Assembly (NCBI GenBank): GCA_964535215.1
Contig: CAZHST010000022.1
Span: forward strand, 1 to 54,451
Direction of reading: 5' to 3'
Source of the DNA: JACQHM01 sp964535215
GTDB taxonomy: Bacteria; Methylomirabilota; Methylomirabilia; Methylomirabilales; JACQHM01
DNA: 54,451 nucleotides
Both the position numbers and the translations under genes were made by a program. Within the stretch, counting starts at the first letter, position 1; each line of letters opens with the position of its first letter. A model generated the notes under the pieces. The model worked only from the letters and a program-made list of their open reading frames with translations. It searched no databases and was not told the origin of the DNA. Below, in pieces: positions 7,124-16,106 of the stretch.

Positions 7124-8137
7124 CTAGAGGAGTTCGGGCATGCCCTCGAGAGGGGTGGAGGCCGAAGCATAAAGCTTCTTCGGGATCCGGCCGGCGAGGT
7201 AGGCTAAGCGCCCGGCCTCTACCGCGTAACGCATGGCTGTCGCCATCTTGACCGGATCCTTGGCGCAGGCGATCCCGGTGTTCATCAGGACCCCGTCACA
7301 GCCAAGCTCCATGGCGATGGTGGCATCGGAGGCCGTCCCAACCCCGGCGTCAACGATGACGGGGATCCTCACCATCTCCAGGATGATCTTGATGTTGTAG
7401 GGGTTCCGGATCCCGAGCCCTGAGCCGATAGGGGCCCCCAGGGGCATCACCGCCGCCGCCCCCGCATCCTCCAGTTTCTTCGCCACGATGGGATCGTCGT
7501 TCGTGTACGGGAGGACGATGAAGCCCTCCTTGACCAGCATCCTGGTCGCCTTGATCAGCCCCTCGGTGTCAGGGAAGAGGGTCTTCTCGTCCCCGATGAC
7601 CTCCAGCTTGACCATCTCTGAGAGGCCGAACTCCCGGGCCAGGAGGGCCGTTTTGAAGGCCTCCTCGGCCGTGTAACAGCCGGCCGTGTTCGGGAGAACG
7701 GTGTATTTCTTCAGGTCAATATAGTTTAAGAGCGACTCCTGAGGGTTATCCAGGTTCGCCCTCCTGACGGCAACGGTGATGATCTCGGCTCCCGAGGCCT
7801 CCCAGGCCCTCTGCATCGTGACGGGGTCCGGATACTTGCTCGATCCCACGATCAGGCGGGAGCGGAACTCCTTTCCGCCCAACCGGAGGGGCTCATCCAA
7901 CAGCAACATTTCTGCCTCCATAGCCTCCTCCCTCCTCGCCCCACCAGCCATGATGGTGACGATCTCTACCCTGTCACCTTCTTTAAGAAGAGTGGTCTCA
8001 TAGTGAGGTCTCCTAACGATCTCCTGGTTGACCAGGACGGCAACCCGTAAGGGGTGGAGCTGGAGCTTTGTGAGCAGCCTCGCGATGCTGATCCCCTCGT
8101 CCTCCTCCCGAGGCTTTCCGTTCACCACGATGGTCAT
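7124..8137 (-). CDS. thiG: ThiS-ThiG fusion: sulfur carrier protein and thiazole synthase
   Basis: Residues 1-66 are a complete ThiS ubiquitin-like domain (ITIV-type start MTIVVNGKPR, ending IVTIMAGG). Residues 73-337 are ThiG, which makes the thiazole from DXP, dehydroglycine and ThiS-thiocarboxylate. The Schiff-base lysine is in EMVKLEVIGD (K177), and PYTNDDP and the phosphate-binding GAPIGSG and DAGVGTASDA loops are present. The ThiS C-terminal Gly65-Gly66 must be free to be thiocarboxylated, yet here it is followed by ARREEA and then ThiG. An internal ribosome site and ATG (see 7919-7936) could also give free ThiG. Fused ThiS-ThiG proteins are known from other bacteria. The ATG starts one base after the Nudix stop. 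Confidence 0.93.
   Translation of the reverse strand: MTIVVNGKPREEDEGISIARLLTKLQLHPLRVAVLVNQEIVRRPHYETTLLKEGDRVEIVTIMAGGARREEAMEAEMLLLDEPLRLGGKEFRSRLIVGSSKYPDPVTMQRAWEASGAEIITVAVRRANLDNPQESLLNYIDLKKYTVLPNTAGCYTAEEAFKTALLAREFGLSEMVKLEVIGDEKTLFPDTEGLIKATRMLVKEGFIVLPYTNDDPIVAKKLEDAGAAAVMPLGAPIGSGLGIRNPYNIKIILEMVRIPVIVDAGVGTASDATIAMELGCDGVLMNTGIACAKDPVKMATAMRYAVEAGRLAYLAGRIPKKLYASASTPLEGMPELL
7919..7936 (-). promoter_or_regulatory. internal Shine-Dalgarno and ATG for free-standing ThiG
   Basis: Codons 68-71 of thiSG read AGGAGGGAGGAG (7925-7936), a near-ideal ribosome binding site placed three bases before ATG at 7919-7921 (Met73, MEAEMLLLDEP). It lies exactly at the ThiS/ThiG boundary. It could start a 265-residue ThiG, or be the relic of two once-separate genes. 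Confidence 0.55.
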
Positions 8138-8138
8138 C

Positions 8139-8576
8139 CTACGTGACCTCTCGAGCCCTGGCCAAAAGCCGTCCGATCACGTCCAGGGTCCCCTCCGTCA
8201 AGTCGTACTGATCAAGTTCGTCGGGGGCTACCCACCGGGCCTCCAGCGCATCGGAGGCAGGGGTCAGCTCCCCTCCTTTCCAGGTGGCCAGATAATCAAT
8301 GATGACGTAATGATACCGTATATTGGCCGCGTCATCCCAAAACCGACGCTCCACGATCTCCGAGATCTCCTTCACCTCCACCTCCAGGCCACATTCCTCC
8401 CTGATCTCTCTCCTCACCGCCTCCTTCAACCCTTCCCCAAGCTTGACCGCCCCCCCCGGAAGGCTCCACTTGCCGAGATTCGGCTCCTTCCCCCGCTTCG
8501 CGAGCAGGACCAAACCATCCTTGACAACCAACGCCCCCACGGCAAGGATAGGGCGCGCGGGGTATTGCCTGTTCAT
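8139..8576 (-). CDS. Nudix hydrolase linked to thiamine genes
   Basis: A 145-residue Nudix protein. The start ATG at 8576 (MNRQYPARPILAVGALVV) has the ribosome site AAGGGG; the longer ORF N-terminus is low-quality sequence. The Nudix box is intact, running from GGAVKLGEG to REIREECGL and matching G-x5-E-x7-RE-x2-EE-x-G. The upstream strand LLAKRGKEPNLGKWSLPGG is also typical. Such enzymes cleave a nucleoside diphosphate linked to another group. The stop is one base before thiSG, so it may clean up a thiamine pathway metabolite; substrate unknown. Its own promoter lies at 8679-8707. Confidence 0.9.
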   Translation of the reverse strand: MNRQYPARPILAVGALVVKDGLVLLAKRGKEPNLGKWSLPGGAVKLGEGLKEAVRREIREECGLEVEVKEISEIVERRFWDDAANIRYHYVIIDYLATWKGGELTPASDALEARWVAPDELDQYDLTEGTLDVIGRLLARAREVT

Positions 8577-8678
8577 GTCAACCCCTTGAATCGGACCTCG
8601 ATCATCAGCCATCGGCCTTTGGCAAAGCGTTGGTACCCACGACGGCGAAAAAGCCACCTTGAAGATCCCACCGGTTCG

Positions 8679-8707
8679 ATGTTACCAGAGGGGCTCCCCC
8701 CTGTCAA
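8679..8707 (-). promoter_or_regulatory. promoter of the Nudix-thiSG-thiE operon
   Basis: Minus strand TTGACA (8702-8707), 17-base spacer, TAACAT (8679-8684). It lies between the end of thiC and the Nudix gene, so this group can be expressed without passing through the TPP riboswitch of thiC. Confidence 0.5.
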
Positions 8708-8755
8708 CGATGCGGGATCGCCCGCCAGGAGCACCGAAGCCTGGCCGGTCTTGAA

Positions 8756-10537
<1,782 letters not shown>

Positions 10538-10555
10538 GGGACACCTCCTGACCGG

Positions 10556-10592
10556 AAAAAAGAGAAGGCCGCCAGCTTGGTCTGACGGCCTT
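10556..10592 (-). terminator. intrinsic terminator of the thiC TPP riboswitch
   Basis: Minus strand AAGGCCGTCAG / CTGGCGGCCTT (11 bp, one G-U pair) around a six-base loop, followed by TCTCTTTTTT. It ends about 20 bases before the thiC start, so it is the expression platform: TPP binding would favour this hairpin and stop transcription. Confidence 0.85.
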
Positions 10593-10609
10593 ACGATTCC
10601 AACCCTTAA

Positions 10610-10710
10610 GAGCCGCGTCCCTCCGCTGGCATTACCCAGATCAGGTTCGTAGGGTCGGCGACATCGGTGGGGTCGCCCTCTCAGCCCGGCTCTCCGAGCT
10701 CCCCCTTGGC
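10610..10710 (-). promoter_or_regulatory. TPP riboswitch (THI element)
   Basis: The minus-strand leader of thiC carries the conserved THI-box parts: GGGGGAGCTCGG, GGGCTGAGAGGG, then GAACCTGATCTGGGTAATGC and CCAGCGGAGGGA. These match the P2-J and P4-P5 pyrophosphate and pyrimidine sensor arms. The ends are approximate. It is followed by the terminator at 10556-10592. Confidence 0.95.
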
Positions 10711-10740
10711 CTGAAAGCCCTATGCGGTTGTCACCCCTAG

Positions 10741-10769
10741 TATATACCCTCCTGGGCCCGGCCTGTCAA
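10741..10769 (-). promoter_or_regulatory. thiC promoter
   Basis: Minus strand consensus TTGACA (10764-10769), 17-base spacer and TATATA (10741-10746). Transcription would start a few bases later and run into the TPP riboswitch. Confidence 0.75.
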
Positions 10770-10788
10770 GGGGTCTGGTCAAGCCGTC

Positions 10789-10818
10789 TTGACGGAAGCG
10801 GGAGATCTCTGCTACTGT
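10789..10818 (+). promoter_or_regulatory. promoter of the CBS-domain gene
   Basis: TTGACG (10789-10794), 18-base spacer and TACTGT (10813-10818), 30 bases before the ATG. It is back-to-back with the thiC promoter. Confidence 0.45.
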
Positions 10819-10848
10819 TGGACCACCAGAGGGCCAGCGAGGAGTTCC

Positions 10849-11271
10849 ATGGAGAAACGGGAGAAGGGGATGTACACTGTCGCCAGCGTGATGAAGAGCC
10901 CGGTGGTCTTGATCGAGGCTGATGCCCCGGTCATGGAGGCCCTGCACCGCATGCGGGAGAAGGGGATCTCCAGCATCCTGGTGAAACCCCAGACGCCGGG
11001 GGATACCTACGGGATCATGACCAAGCGGGATGTCATCTCTAAGGTGGTGGCCAAAGGGGCGGACCCGAGCAAGGTTCGGGTCGGGGAGATCATGAGCAAG
11101 CCGGTCATCACCGTACCGCCGGAGTATTCCTTAAAGGAATGCTCCACCCTCATGATCAGGGAAGGCATCCGGAGGGTCCCGGTGGCCAGAGGGGGGGAGA
11201 TCATCGGCATCGTCAGCGACACGGACATCTTCGCCGCTGTCGAGGAGCGGGGCTGGGGGCCCGAGTATTAA
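10849..11271 (+). CDS. tandem CBS-domain protein
   Basis: A 140-residue soluble protein made of two CBS domains (about 12-66 and 80-132), which together form a Bateman module that binds adenine nucleotides in many proteins. Typical pieces are VASVMKSPVVLIEADAPV, YGIMTKRDVISKVV, VGEIMSKPVITVPPEYSL and IIGIVSDTDIFAAV. No catalytic domain is attached, so it is a stand-alone sensor of unknown partner. I start it at ATG 10849 with ribosome site GAGGAG. It converges with the HEAT gene: the two stop codons share the palindrome TTAA at 11268-11271. Confidence 0.92.
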   Translation: MEKREKGMYTVASVMKSPVVLIEADAPVMEALHRMREKGISSILVKPQTPGDTYGIMTKRDVISKVVAKGADPSKVRVGEIMSKPVITVPPEYSLKECSTLMIREGIRRVPVARGGEIIGIVSDTDIFAAVEERGWGPEY

Positions 11272-12422
11272 CGCCGGAGGAGCCTGGCCGTCGCCCAAAC
11301 GGCCTGGGCCCTGACCTCCCGCTCCTCATCGTGAAAGGCTTCTCGTAACGCCGGAACGGCCGAGGCCTCCCCAATCTCGCCAAGGGTCCATGCCGCCGCC
11401 ACCCGGATAGAGGGATCCGGATCCTTCAAGAGCTCCTGAGCAATGGGGACGCCGGAAGGGTCGAGGAGCCTGCCCAGGACCCAGGCCGCGTAAAGCCGTG
11501 CCGTCTTGTCCTGATGGGAAAGCGTTGCCTTCAGGAGTGGGAGAGCGGAACGGTCCCCGACGTTCGAAAGGGCCTCGGCGGCGTAGAGGCGGACTGAAGG
11601 GTGCGGGTGTTTCAAGCCCTCCCTTAGGAACGAGAGGCCCGAAGGCTCCCCGATCCTGACCAACGCCTCCGCCGCGTACAGGCGGACGTAAGGATCGCTG
11701 TCTTCGAGCCGCTCCCGAAGGAGGGGGAGGGCCGAAGCTTCCTTCAGATCGCCTAAGGCCTCGGCGGCCGCCATCCGCGTCGAGGCTTCCTGACTCCGTA
11801 ACGCTTCTAAAAGGAAGGGGAGGGCTGAAACGTCCCCCAGTCTCCTCAGGGCCCAAGCAGCCTTCACCCTGACGATCCCATCCCGATCCTGAAGGGCCTC
11901 CTTTAAGGCAGGGAGGCTTCCCGGGTCCTGAATCCTCCCAAGGGCCTCAGCCGCGGATGCCCGGACCGGAGGAATATCCTCGACGAGGAGCTTCAACAGG
12001 GAAGGAAGGACCGAGCGTTCCCGGAATTGCGCTGCAGCCTCGACGGCCAGCGCCCGGACAGAGGGGTCAGGGCTTGCGAGGGCCTCCTCAACCAGGGATA
12101 CCGCTCCATCCCCTTGGAAGACAAAAAGGGACCTGGCCGATCTTGCCCGGAAGGATCCCTCCCGGCTCCTCAACCCCTCTTTCAAGAAGGCAAGACCGAT
12201 CCTCCAGAGGAGCTCGGGTTCTTCTTCATTCTTGACCGCCACAAGCTTGGCGTACTCGACAAGGGCCTCGTCAGGCCGGCCTGCCTCCAGGAAGGTCAGG
12301 ACCTCAGCCCTGATGCTCCTGACAGAGGATGCCCCTTCCTGCTCACACCCCACGAGGAAACCCAGCACCAAGACCGCCGTCCACCCGATGACCTTCCTCG
12401 GGACAAACACAACCCCCCCCAT
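11268..12422 (-). CDS. HEAT-repeat lipoprotein
   Basis: A 384-residue lipoprotein. The chosen ATG at 12422 (ribosome site GGAGGA) gives the signal peptide ending in the lipobox LVGC (Cys26); the 60 residues upstream in the longer frame are poor sequence. After a helical hairpin that could be TPR-like (AGRPDEALVEYAKLVA) come eight or more HEAT / PBS-lyase-like repeats of about 31 residues, each with a D-P-x-V-R-x-x-A-A-x-A-L core (for example DPYVRLYAAEALVRIG, HPSVRLYAAEALSNVG, DPSIRVAAAWTLGEIG). Such arrays are protein-binding scaffolds. A promoter is at 12445-12473. Partner unknown. Confidence 0.9.
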   Translation of the reverse strand: MGGVVFVPRKVIGWTAVLVLGFLVGCEQEGASSVRSIRAEVLTFLEAGRPDEALVEYAKLVAVKNEEEPELLWRIGLAFLKEGLRSREGSFRARSARSLFVFQGDGAVSLVEEALASPDPSVRALAVEAAAQFRERSVLPSLLKLLVEDIPPVRASAAEALGRIQDPGSLPALKEALQDRDGIVRVKAAWALRRLGDVSALPFLLEALRSQEASTRMAAAEALGDLKEASALPLLRERLEDSDPYVRLYAAEALVRIGEPSGLSFLREGLKHPHPSVRLYAAEALSNVGDRSALPLLKATLSHQDKTARLYAAWVLGRLLDPSGVPIAQELLKDPDPSIRVAAAWTLGEIGEASAVPALREAFHDEEREVRAQAVWATARLLRR

Positions 12423-12444
12423 GGAGCTTCCTCCGAGCGCTCCC

Positions 12445-12473
12445 AGTGTAGCATGGTGGGGACCTTCTGACAA
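12445..12473 (-). promoter_or_regulatory. promoter of the HEAT lipoprotein gene
   Basis: Minus strand TTGTCA (12468-12473), 17-base spacer, TACACT (12445-12450), 23 bases before the ATG. Confidence 0.5.
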
Positions 12474-12498
12474 CGGAGAACAGAAACAGGCCTCATCG

Positions 12499-12909
12499 CT
12501 ACCGGCTGAGGGCATCGGCCTTCCGATCACACCACTCGATGTTGACCAGATGAACCCGCCGCATCTCCTCCAGGAAGGCCCGGGTCTCCGGATCAAGTCC
12601 ACCTTCTAGAAGGGCATCGATCCGCTTCACGACCCACCGCTGTCCCCGGCTTAAGAGTTGGAGGCGCTCGACCAAATCTTGCAAAGCCATGACCTTCTGG
12701 GCAAAGTCCCCTTTCTTCCCGGTTGGAGCGCCGCCCAGGGCAATGATCCTTCTGTGGAGCCCGGCGCAGGACCAGGCCTCGTCTTTCCTTAACCGATCCA
12801 ACTCGGCCTTCAGCTCTGGCAGAGCTTCGGCCAAGGCCGCGCACACCTCCACCCCCGCCCGCTCCGCCTCCAGAAGCTCGTTCAACCGTTGGACGATCTC
12901 CTGACTCAT
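12499..12909 (-). CDS. ferritin-like helical protein (DUF6306-like)
   Basis: A 136-residue all-helical protein. The ATG at 12909 (MSQEIVQRLNELLEAERAG) overlaps the end of the DUF488 gene by four bases; the longer ORF upstream reads through that gene. The opening NELLEAERAGVEVCAALAE and the later WSCAGLHRRIIALGG and VHLVNIEWCDRKADAL look like the helices of a small ferritin-like bundle, with Glu and His in helix faces. This resembles the group annotated DUF6306. No reaction is known. Coupling to DUF488 suggests co-expression, perhaps in stress response. Confidence 0.7.
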   Translation of the reverse strand: MSQEIVQRLNELLEAERAGVEVCAALAEALPELKAELDRLRKDEAWSCAGLHRRIIALGGAPTGKKGDFAQKVMALQDLVERLQLLSRGQRWVVKRIDALLEGGLDPETRAFLEEMRRVHLVNIEWCDRKADALSR

Positions 12910-13277
12910 CGTCGCCTCCGCTGGAGCTCTTCGAGAAGGGCCTTTAAGACGACCGCGTTGTTGTGCTCGGGGTCCCTCGCCCCGTAAACCAGGGTGACCT
13001 TCCCCCTCTTTGCCAGCCCGAGGAGCCCGTAGAGGGCCTCCCCCTTCTCGAGCAGTTCCTCCCGGTACCGTTTTTGGAACTCCTCCCATCTCCTGGGATC
13101 GTGGCCGAACCAGCGCCGGAGCTCGTCACTCGGGGCCAGCTCCTTCCGCCACTCATCAATCCGCGCCTCCTCCCTCTTTAACCCCCGGGGCCATAACCGA
13201 TCCACAAGCACCCGGAGGCCATCAGAGGGATCCGGCGGATCATACACCCGTTTGATCCTGATCACGCCTGCTCTCAT
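12906..13277 (-). CDS. DUF488 family protein
   Basis: A 123-residue protein of the DUF488 (YeaO-like) family. Family hallmarks are IRIKRVYDPPDPSDGLRVLV, DRLWPRGLKREEARIDEW, the helix LAPSDELRRWFGHDPRRWEEF and the C-terminal VTLVYGARDPEHNNAVVL. The family has no agreed function. I start it at ATG 13277, preceded by GGAGG and AAGGAG; starting further upstream would deepen the overlap with ndh. It overlaps the NDH-2 tail by 38 bases and the following ferritin-like gene by four bases, so the three form one transcript. Confidence 0.88.
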   Translation of the reverse strand: MRAGVIRIKRVYDPPDPSDGLRVLVDRLWPRGLKREEARIDEWRKELAPSDELRRWFGHDPRRWEEFQKRYREELLEKGEALYGLLGLAKRGKVTLVYGARDPEHNNAVVLKALLEELQRRRR

Positions 13278-14571
13278 GCGCTCCTTCACCTCCTTCACCA
13301 TCCCCAGCCTCCCAGGGGGAAGGCCCGTTGGGCAGGATAAGGCGCACGGCCCGCTCATAGAAGAAGTAATCCCAGGCCCAGTTCGTCAGCACGAAGAGAC
13401 GGTTGCGGAAGCCAATCAGGTTGACAAGATGGACGCTCAGCCAGAGCACCCACGCTGGGAAGCCGGTGAAGGCGCGGCCGAACCCGTGGGCGACGGCAGC
13501 GTTCCGTCCAATGGTCACCATCGTGCCCCGATCCCGATAGCGGAAGGGCAGTGGAGCCTCCCCGGCCAGTTGGCGGACAATGTTCCTAGCCGCCATGGTA
13601 CCCTGCTGGACGGCGACCGGTGCGATCATCGGGAGGGGGCGGCCCTCCTCCTCCAGATAGGCCAGGTCGCCGATCACGTAAACCTGCGGATGGCCCGGGA
13701 CTTGGAGGGTTGGGAGAACGACCACCCGTCCATAGCGCGCCGTCGGCAAGCCCCACTGCTCGGCCAGCGGTTCGCCCCGCACCCCGGCTGTCCAGACCAC
13801 CGTCGCTGCGGGCAGGACCGTGCCATCCTTGAGCTGCACCGCCCCACGCATCATCTGACTGACCATGGCCTCCAGGTGGACCTCGATCCCCATCCTCCGC
13901 AACCGGGCCAGGGCATAGGCCTGCAGGCGTTTCGGCAGACCAGGGAGCAGCCGGTCCGTGGCCTCCAGGAGCACCACGCGCACCTCCCGGAGGTCTATCA
14001 TTGGATAATCCTTGACGAGGGGACCACGGATGAGTTCGGCCAGGGCGCCGGCGAACTCCACCCCCGTTGGTCCGCCCCCTACGATGGCGAAGGTCAAAAG
14101 CCGCCGACGTCGTGGAGCATCCGGCTCCTGGACCGCCCGCTCAAAACACCGGAGGATGTGGTTGCGCAGGAAGATCCCCTGATCCAGGGTCTTCAAAGGG
14201 AAGGCGTACTCTTCCGCCCCCGGCACCCCGAAAAAGTGGGATGTGCTCCCGAGGGCCAGGATGAGGAAGTCATAAGGGATGACCCGCTCCGCCGTCTGCA
14301 CCACCTGGGCGGTGAGGTCCACCCCCTTCACCTCCGCCATGGTGAAGCGGACATTGGGCCATTTCCGAAAGATGCTCCGCACAGGGTAAGCGATCTCCTC
14401 CGGTTCCAGCTCGGCGGCGGCCACCTGGTAGAGGAGGGGGAGGAAGGTGTGGTAGTTGTGACGGTCCAGAAGGCGCACCTCGACGGCAGAGCGGGCCAGG
14501 GCCCGGGCGGCCCACAGCCCACCGAAGCCAGCCCCGATGATCACCACCCGCGGACGATCAGAGGTCCCCAT
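13240..14571 (-). CDS. ndh: type II NADH:quinone oxidoreductase (NDH-2)
   Basis: A 443-residue membrane-associated flavoprotein that oxidises NADH and reduces quinone without pumping protons. The FAD motif GAGFGGL is at 13-19 and the NAD-binding motif AIVGGGPTGVEFAGALAEL is near 160. Other marks are YHTFLPLLYQVAAAELEPEE, YVIGDLAYLEE and PMIAPVAVQQGTMAARNI. The C-terminal amphipathic/hydrophobic region (FPAWVLWLSVHLVNLIGF, LTNWAWDYFF) is the usual membrane anchor. Ribosome site GGGAGGAGG lies directly before ATG. DUF488 and a ferritin-like gene follow. Confidence 0.93.
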   Translation of the reverse strand: MGTSDRPRVVIIGAGFGGLWAARALARSAVEVRLLDRHNYHTFLPLLYQVAAAELEPEEIAYPVRSIFRKWPNVRFTMAEVKGVDLTAQVVQTAERVIPYDFLILALGSTSHFFGVPGAEEYAFPLKTLDQGIFLRNHILRCFERAVQEPDAPRRRRLLTFAIVGGGPTGVEFAGALAELIRGPLVKDYPMIDLREVRVVLLEATDRLLPGLPKRLQAYALARLRRMGIEVHLEAMVSQMMRGAVQLKDGTVLPAATVVWTAGVRGEPLAEQWGLPTARYGRVVVLPTLQVPGHPQVYVIGDLAYLEEEGRPLPMIAPVAVQQGTMAARNIVRQLAGEAPLPFRYRDRGTMVTIGRNAAVAHGFGRAFTGFPAWVLWLSVHLVNLIGFRNRLFVLTNWAWDYFFYERAVRLILPNGPSPWEAGDGEGGEGAHESRRDQDQTGV

Positions 14572-14703
14572 CCTCCTCCCCGGTCATCCCCTGCCCTCCC
14601 CGCCTCCTCCCATCATGCGCCCCTCCCCCTCCAGTCCCCCCGTTGCCGTCTCCCCCAGATCGGCCGTTCGTAAGGGGGGTGGACCCCGGCCCCCTTCCTG
14701 AAG

Positions 14704-15105
14704 CTACCGCGCCATCCGGAAGCTGATCTTCTTCACCACCCTTTTGGTCAGGGGGGTGTGGTTGTTGTGGACCAGCTCGACCGTCAGGGTGTGCTTGCCG
14801 GGCTTGACCCCGGCATAGACGAAGATCGGCTTCGCGGTGTGGATGGTGTTGTAGGGCTGATCGTCCAGTTGGATGTGGATGTGGCCCACGTGTTCATCGG
14901 TGGCCGTCTCCTCCGTGAAGTCGGCGATCCGGAAGTTCTTCGGCTCGAGCTGGACGACCACAACGGGGCCCAGGTTGGGATCAGGCTTCACGGTCTCTCC
15001 ATCCCTCGGTGAGAGGATCCCGAGGTCCGCGTGATCGGCCAGGGCCGGGCCGATGGCGAAGAGGACCATTGCCAGGACGCCGAGCACCGCTCCCATCCTC
15101 TTCAT
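14704..15105 (-). CDS. secreted beta-rich hypothetical protein
   Basis: A 133-residue exported protein. The start ATG at 15105 (MKRMGAVLGVLAMVLF) has a fine ribosome site AAGGAGGTG; the signal peptide ends near ALADHA. The mature part looks like an immunoglobulin-like beta sandwich: LGILSPRDGETVKPDPNLG, VVVVQLEPKNFRIAD, HVGHIHIQLDDQPYNTIH and KPGKHTLTVELVHNNHTPL. The HIHIQLDD...G.HTL.VELV pattern recalls DUF4399-type domains. Binding partner and role unknown. It sits between the NDH-2 unit and the sigma factor locus. Confidence 0.7.
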   Translation of the reverse strand: MKRMGAVLGVLAMVLFAIGPALADHADLGILSPRDGETVKPDPNLGPVVVVQLEPKNFRIADFTEETATDEHVGHIHIQLDDQPYNTIHTAKPIFVYAGVKPGKHTLTVELVHNNHTPLTKRVVKKISFRMAR

Positions 15106-15184
15106 GGTCTTCACCTCCTTCAACAATGATCCAAAGGGCAGGGGTCCATCCCCTCCACTTTAGATGGGGCGAGCCCGGCGGATC

Positions 15185-15427
15185 TTACCTTGGATCTTCC
15201 TCCAGGCTGGCGGCTTTCAGGAGGACCCTGTACACCTCCACACATTCAGGACACTGTTTGAGGTGATGCCTCACCTGGGGAAGGGCCGCCTCAGCATCCT
15301 CCCCGGCAAGCTTCAGGTCCACGAAGCGCGGCAAAAGCTCCACGTACTCCGAGCACAGGATCTCCTCGTCGTGGGTGGCGAAGATGGACCGGATCCACCA
15401 CTTGAACCTCCCCCGTTTCACCGGCAT
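15185..15427 (-). CDS. anti-sigma-factor-like zinc-binding protein
   Basis: An 80-residue soluble protein immediately after an ECF sigma factor gene. The C-terminal half has the zinc-finger pattern of ZAS-type anti-sigma factors: a helix (CSEYVELLPRFVDLKLAG), then the cluster H-H-L-K-Q-C-P-E-C in VRHHLKQCPECVEVYRVLLK. There is no membrane segment, so it would be cytoplasmic. I chose ATG 15427 (MPVKRGRFKWWIRSIF); the longer frame overlaps the sigma gene with poor sequence. Position and motif suggest that it binds the sigma factor encoded upstream. Confidence 0.65.
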   Translation of the reverse strand: MPVKRGRFKWWIRSIFATHDEEILCSEYVELLPRFVDLKLAGEDAEAALPQVRHHLKQCPECVEVYRVLLKAASLEEDPR

Positions 15428-15464
15428 CCCCTCTCTGGTTCTGACGCTTGCACCCCAGAAATCC

Positions 15465-16106
15465 TTACCCCATCTCGAAGATCTTGAGGATCTCCTCCTG
15501 GGTGAGGCCATGCTCCATCAGACGGCCCTTCAGCTTCTTCCTGGCATCGTGCAGGATCTTGTAGACGTTGTCCCGGTCCGTCCCCAGGTGCTCGGCCACC
15601 ACATCTAACGGCACCCCCTGGAAGATGTGGGCGATCAGCACTGTCCGCTGCCTCTGGGTGAGGTCCTGCTCGACGATCCCTTTGAGGATCCTCCAGACCT
15701 CCTCCTGCTGGAAGACCCGCTCGGGATCGGGGGACTTCGCCCCCTCAATGGGCCAGGAGGGGAGCCCTTCACCGATCGGGAGCTCCTCTAGGGAGATCTC
15801 CTTCCAGCGTCTCCGCCGCAGCTCCCCCAGGGCCCGATGGAGGGCCACCTTGTAGGCCCAGGTGGTAAACCGGCTCTCCCCCCGGAAGGTCGGAAGCTTC
15901 TCCAGGATGGTGATGAGGGCCTCCTGGGTGAAATCTTCGGCGAGCTGCCTGATCCGCTCCCGGTTTAACCCCCAAGGGGATCGGCGCTCCGAAAGGTACC
16001 AGTGGAGGGCCCGGAGGATGCCGCTTCGAAGGGCGTCAAGGGCCTTCCGCTGCTCGTCCCCACCGGATCGGAGGGCCCGGATCCATTCCTCGTTGCTCCA
16101 CGCCAT
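15465..16106 (-). CDS. ECF-type RNA polymerase sigma factor
   Basis: A 213-residue sigma-70 family factor with only regions 2 and 4. Region 2 includes LAEDFTQEALITILEKLPTF followed by RFTTWAYKVALHRALGELRR (about 56-100), the core-binding and -10 recognition part. Region 4 includes LTQRQRTVLIAHIFQGVPLD and GTDRDNVYKILHDARKKLKG (about 145-195), the helix-turn-helix for the -35. It follows the glycosidase gene with a one-base overlap and precedes the small zinc-binding protein, its probable anti-sigma factor. Its signal is not evident. Confidence 0.92.
   Translation of the reverse strand: MAWSNEEWIRALRSGGDEQRKALDALRSGILRALHWYLSERRSPWGLNRERIRQLAEDFTQEALITILEKLPTFRGESRFTTWAYKVALHRALGELRRRRWKEISLEELPIGEGLPSWPIEGAKSPDPERVFQQEEVWRILKGIVEQDLTQRQRTVLIAHIFQGVPLDVVAEHLGTDRDNVYKILHDARKKLKGRLMEHGLTQEEILKIFEMG

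Noticed and set aside
13252..14673. A 473-codon plus-strand ORF
   Set aside because: It is the mirror of ndh (clear NDH-2 motifs on the minus strand) and shows only low-complexity His/Gly/Pro-rich translation.
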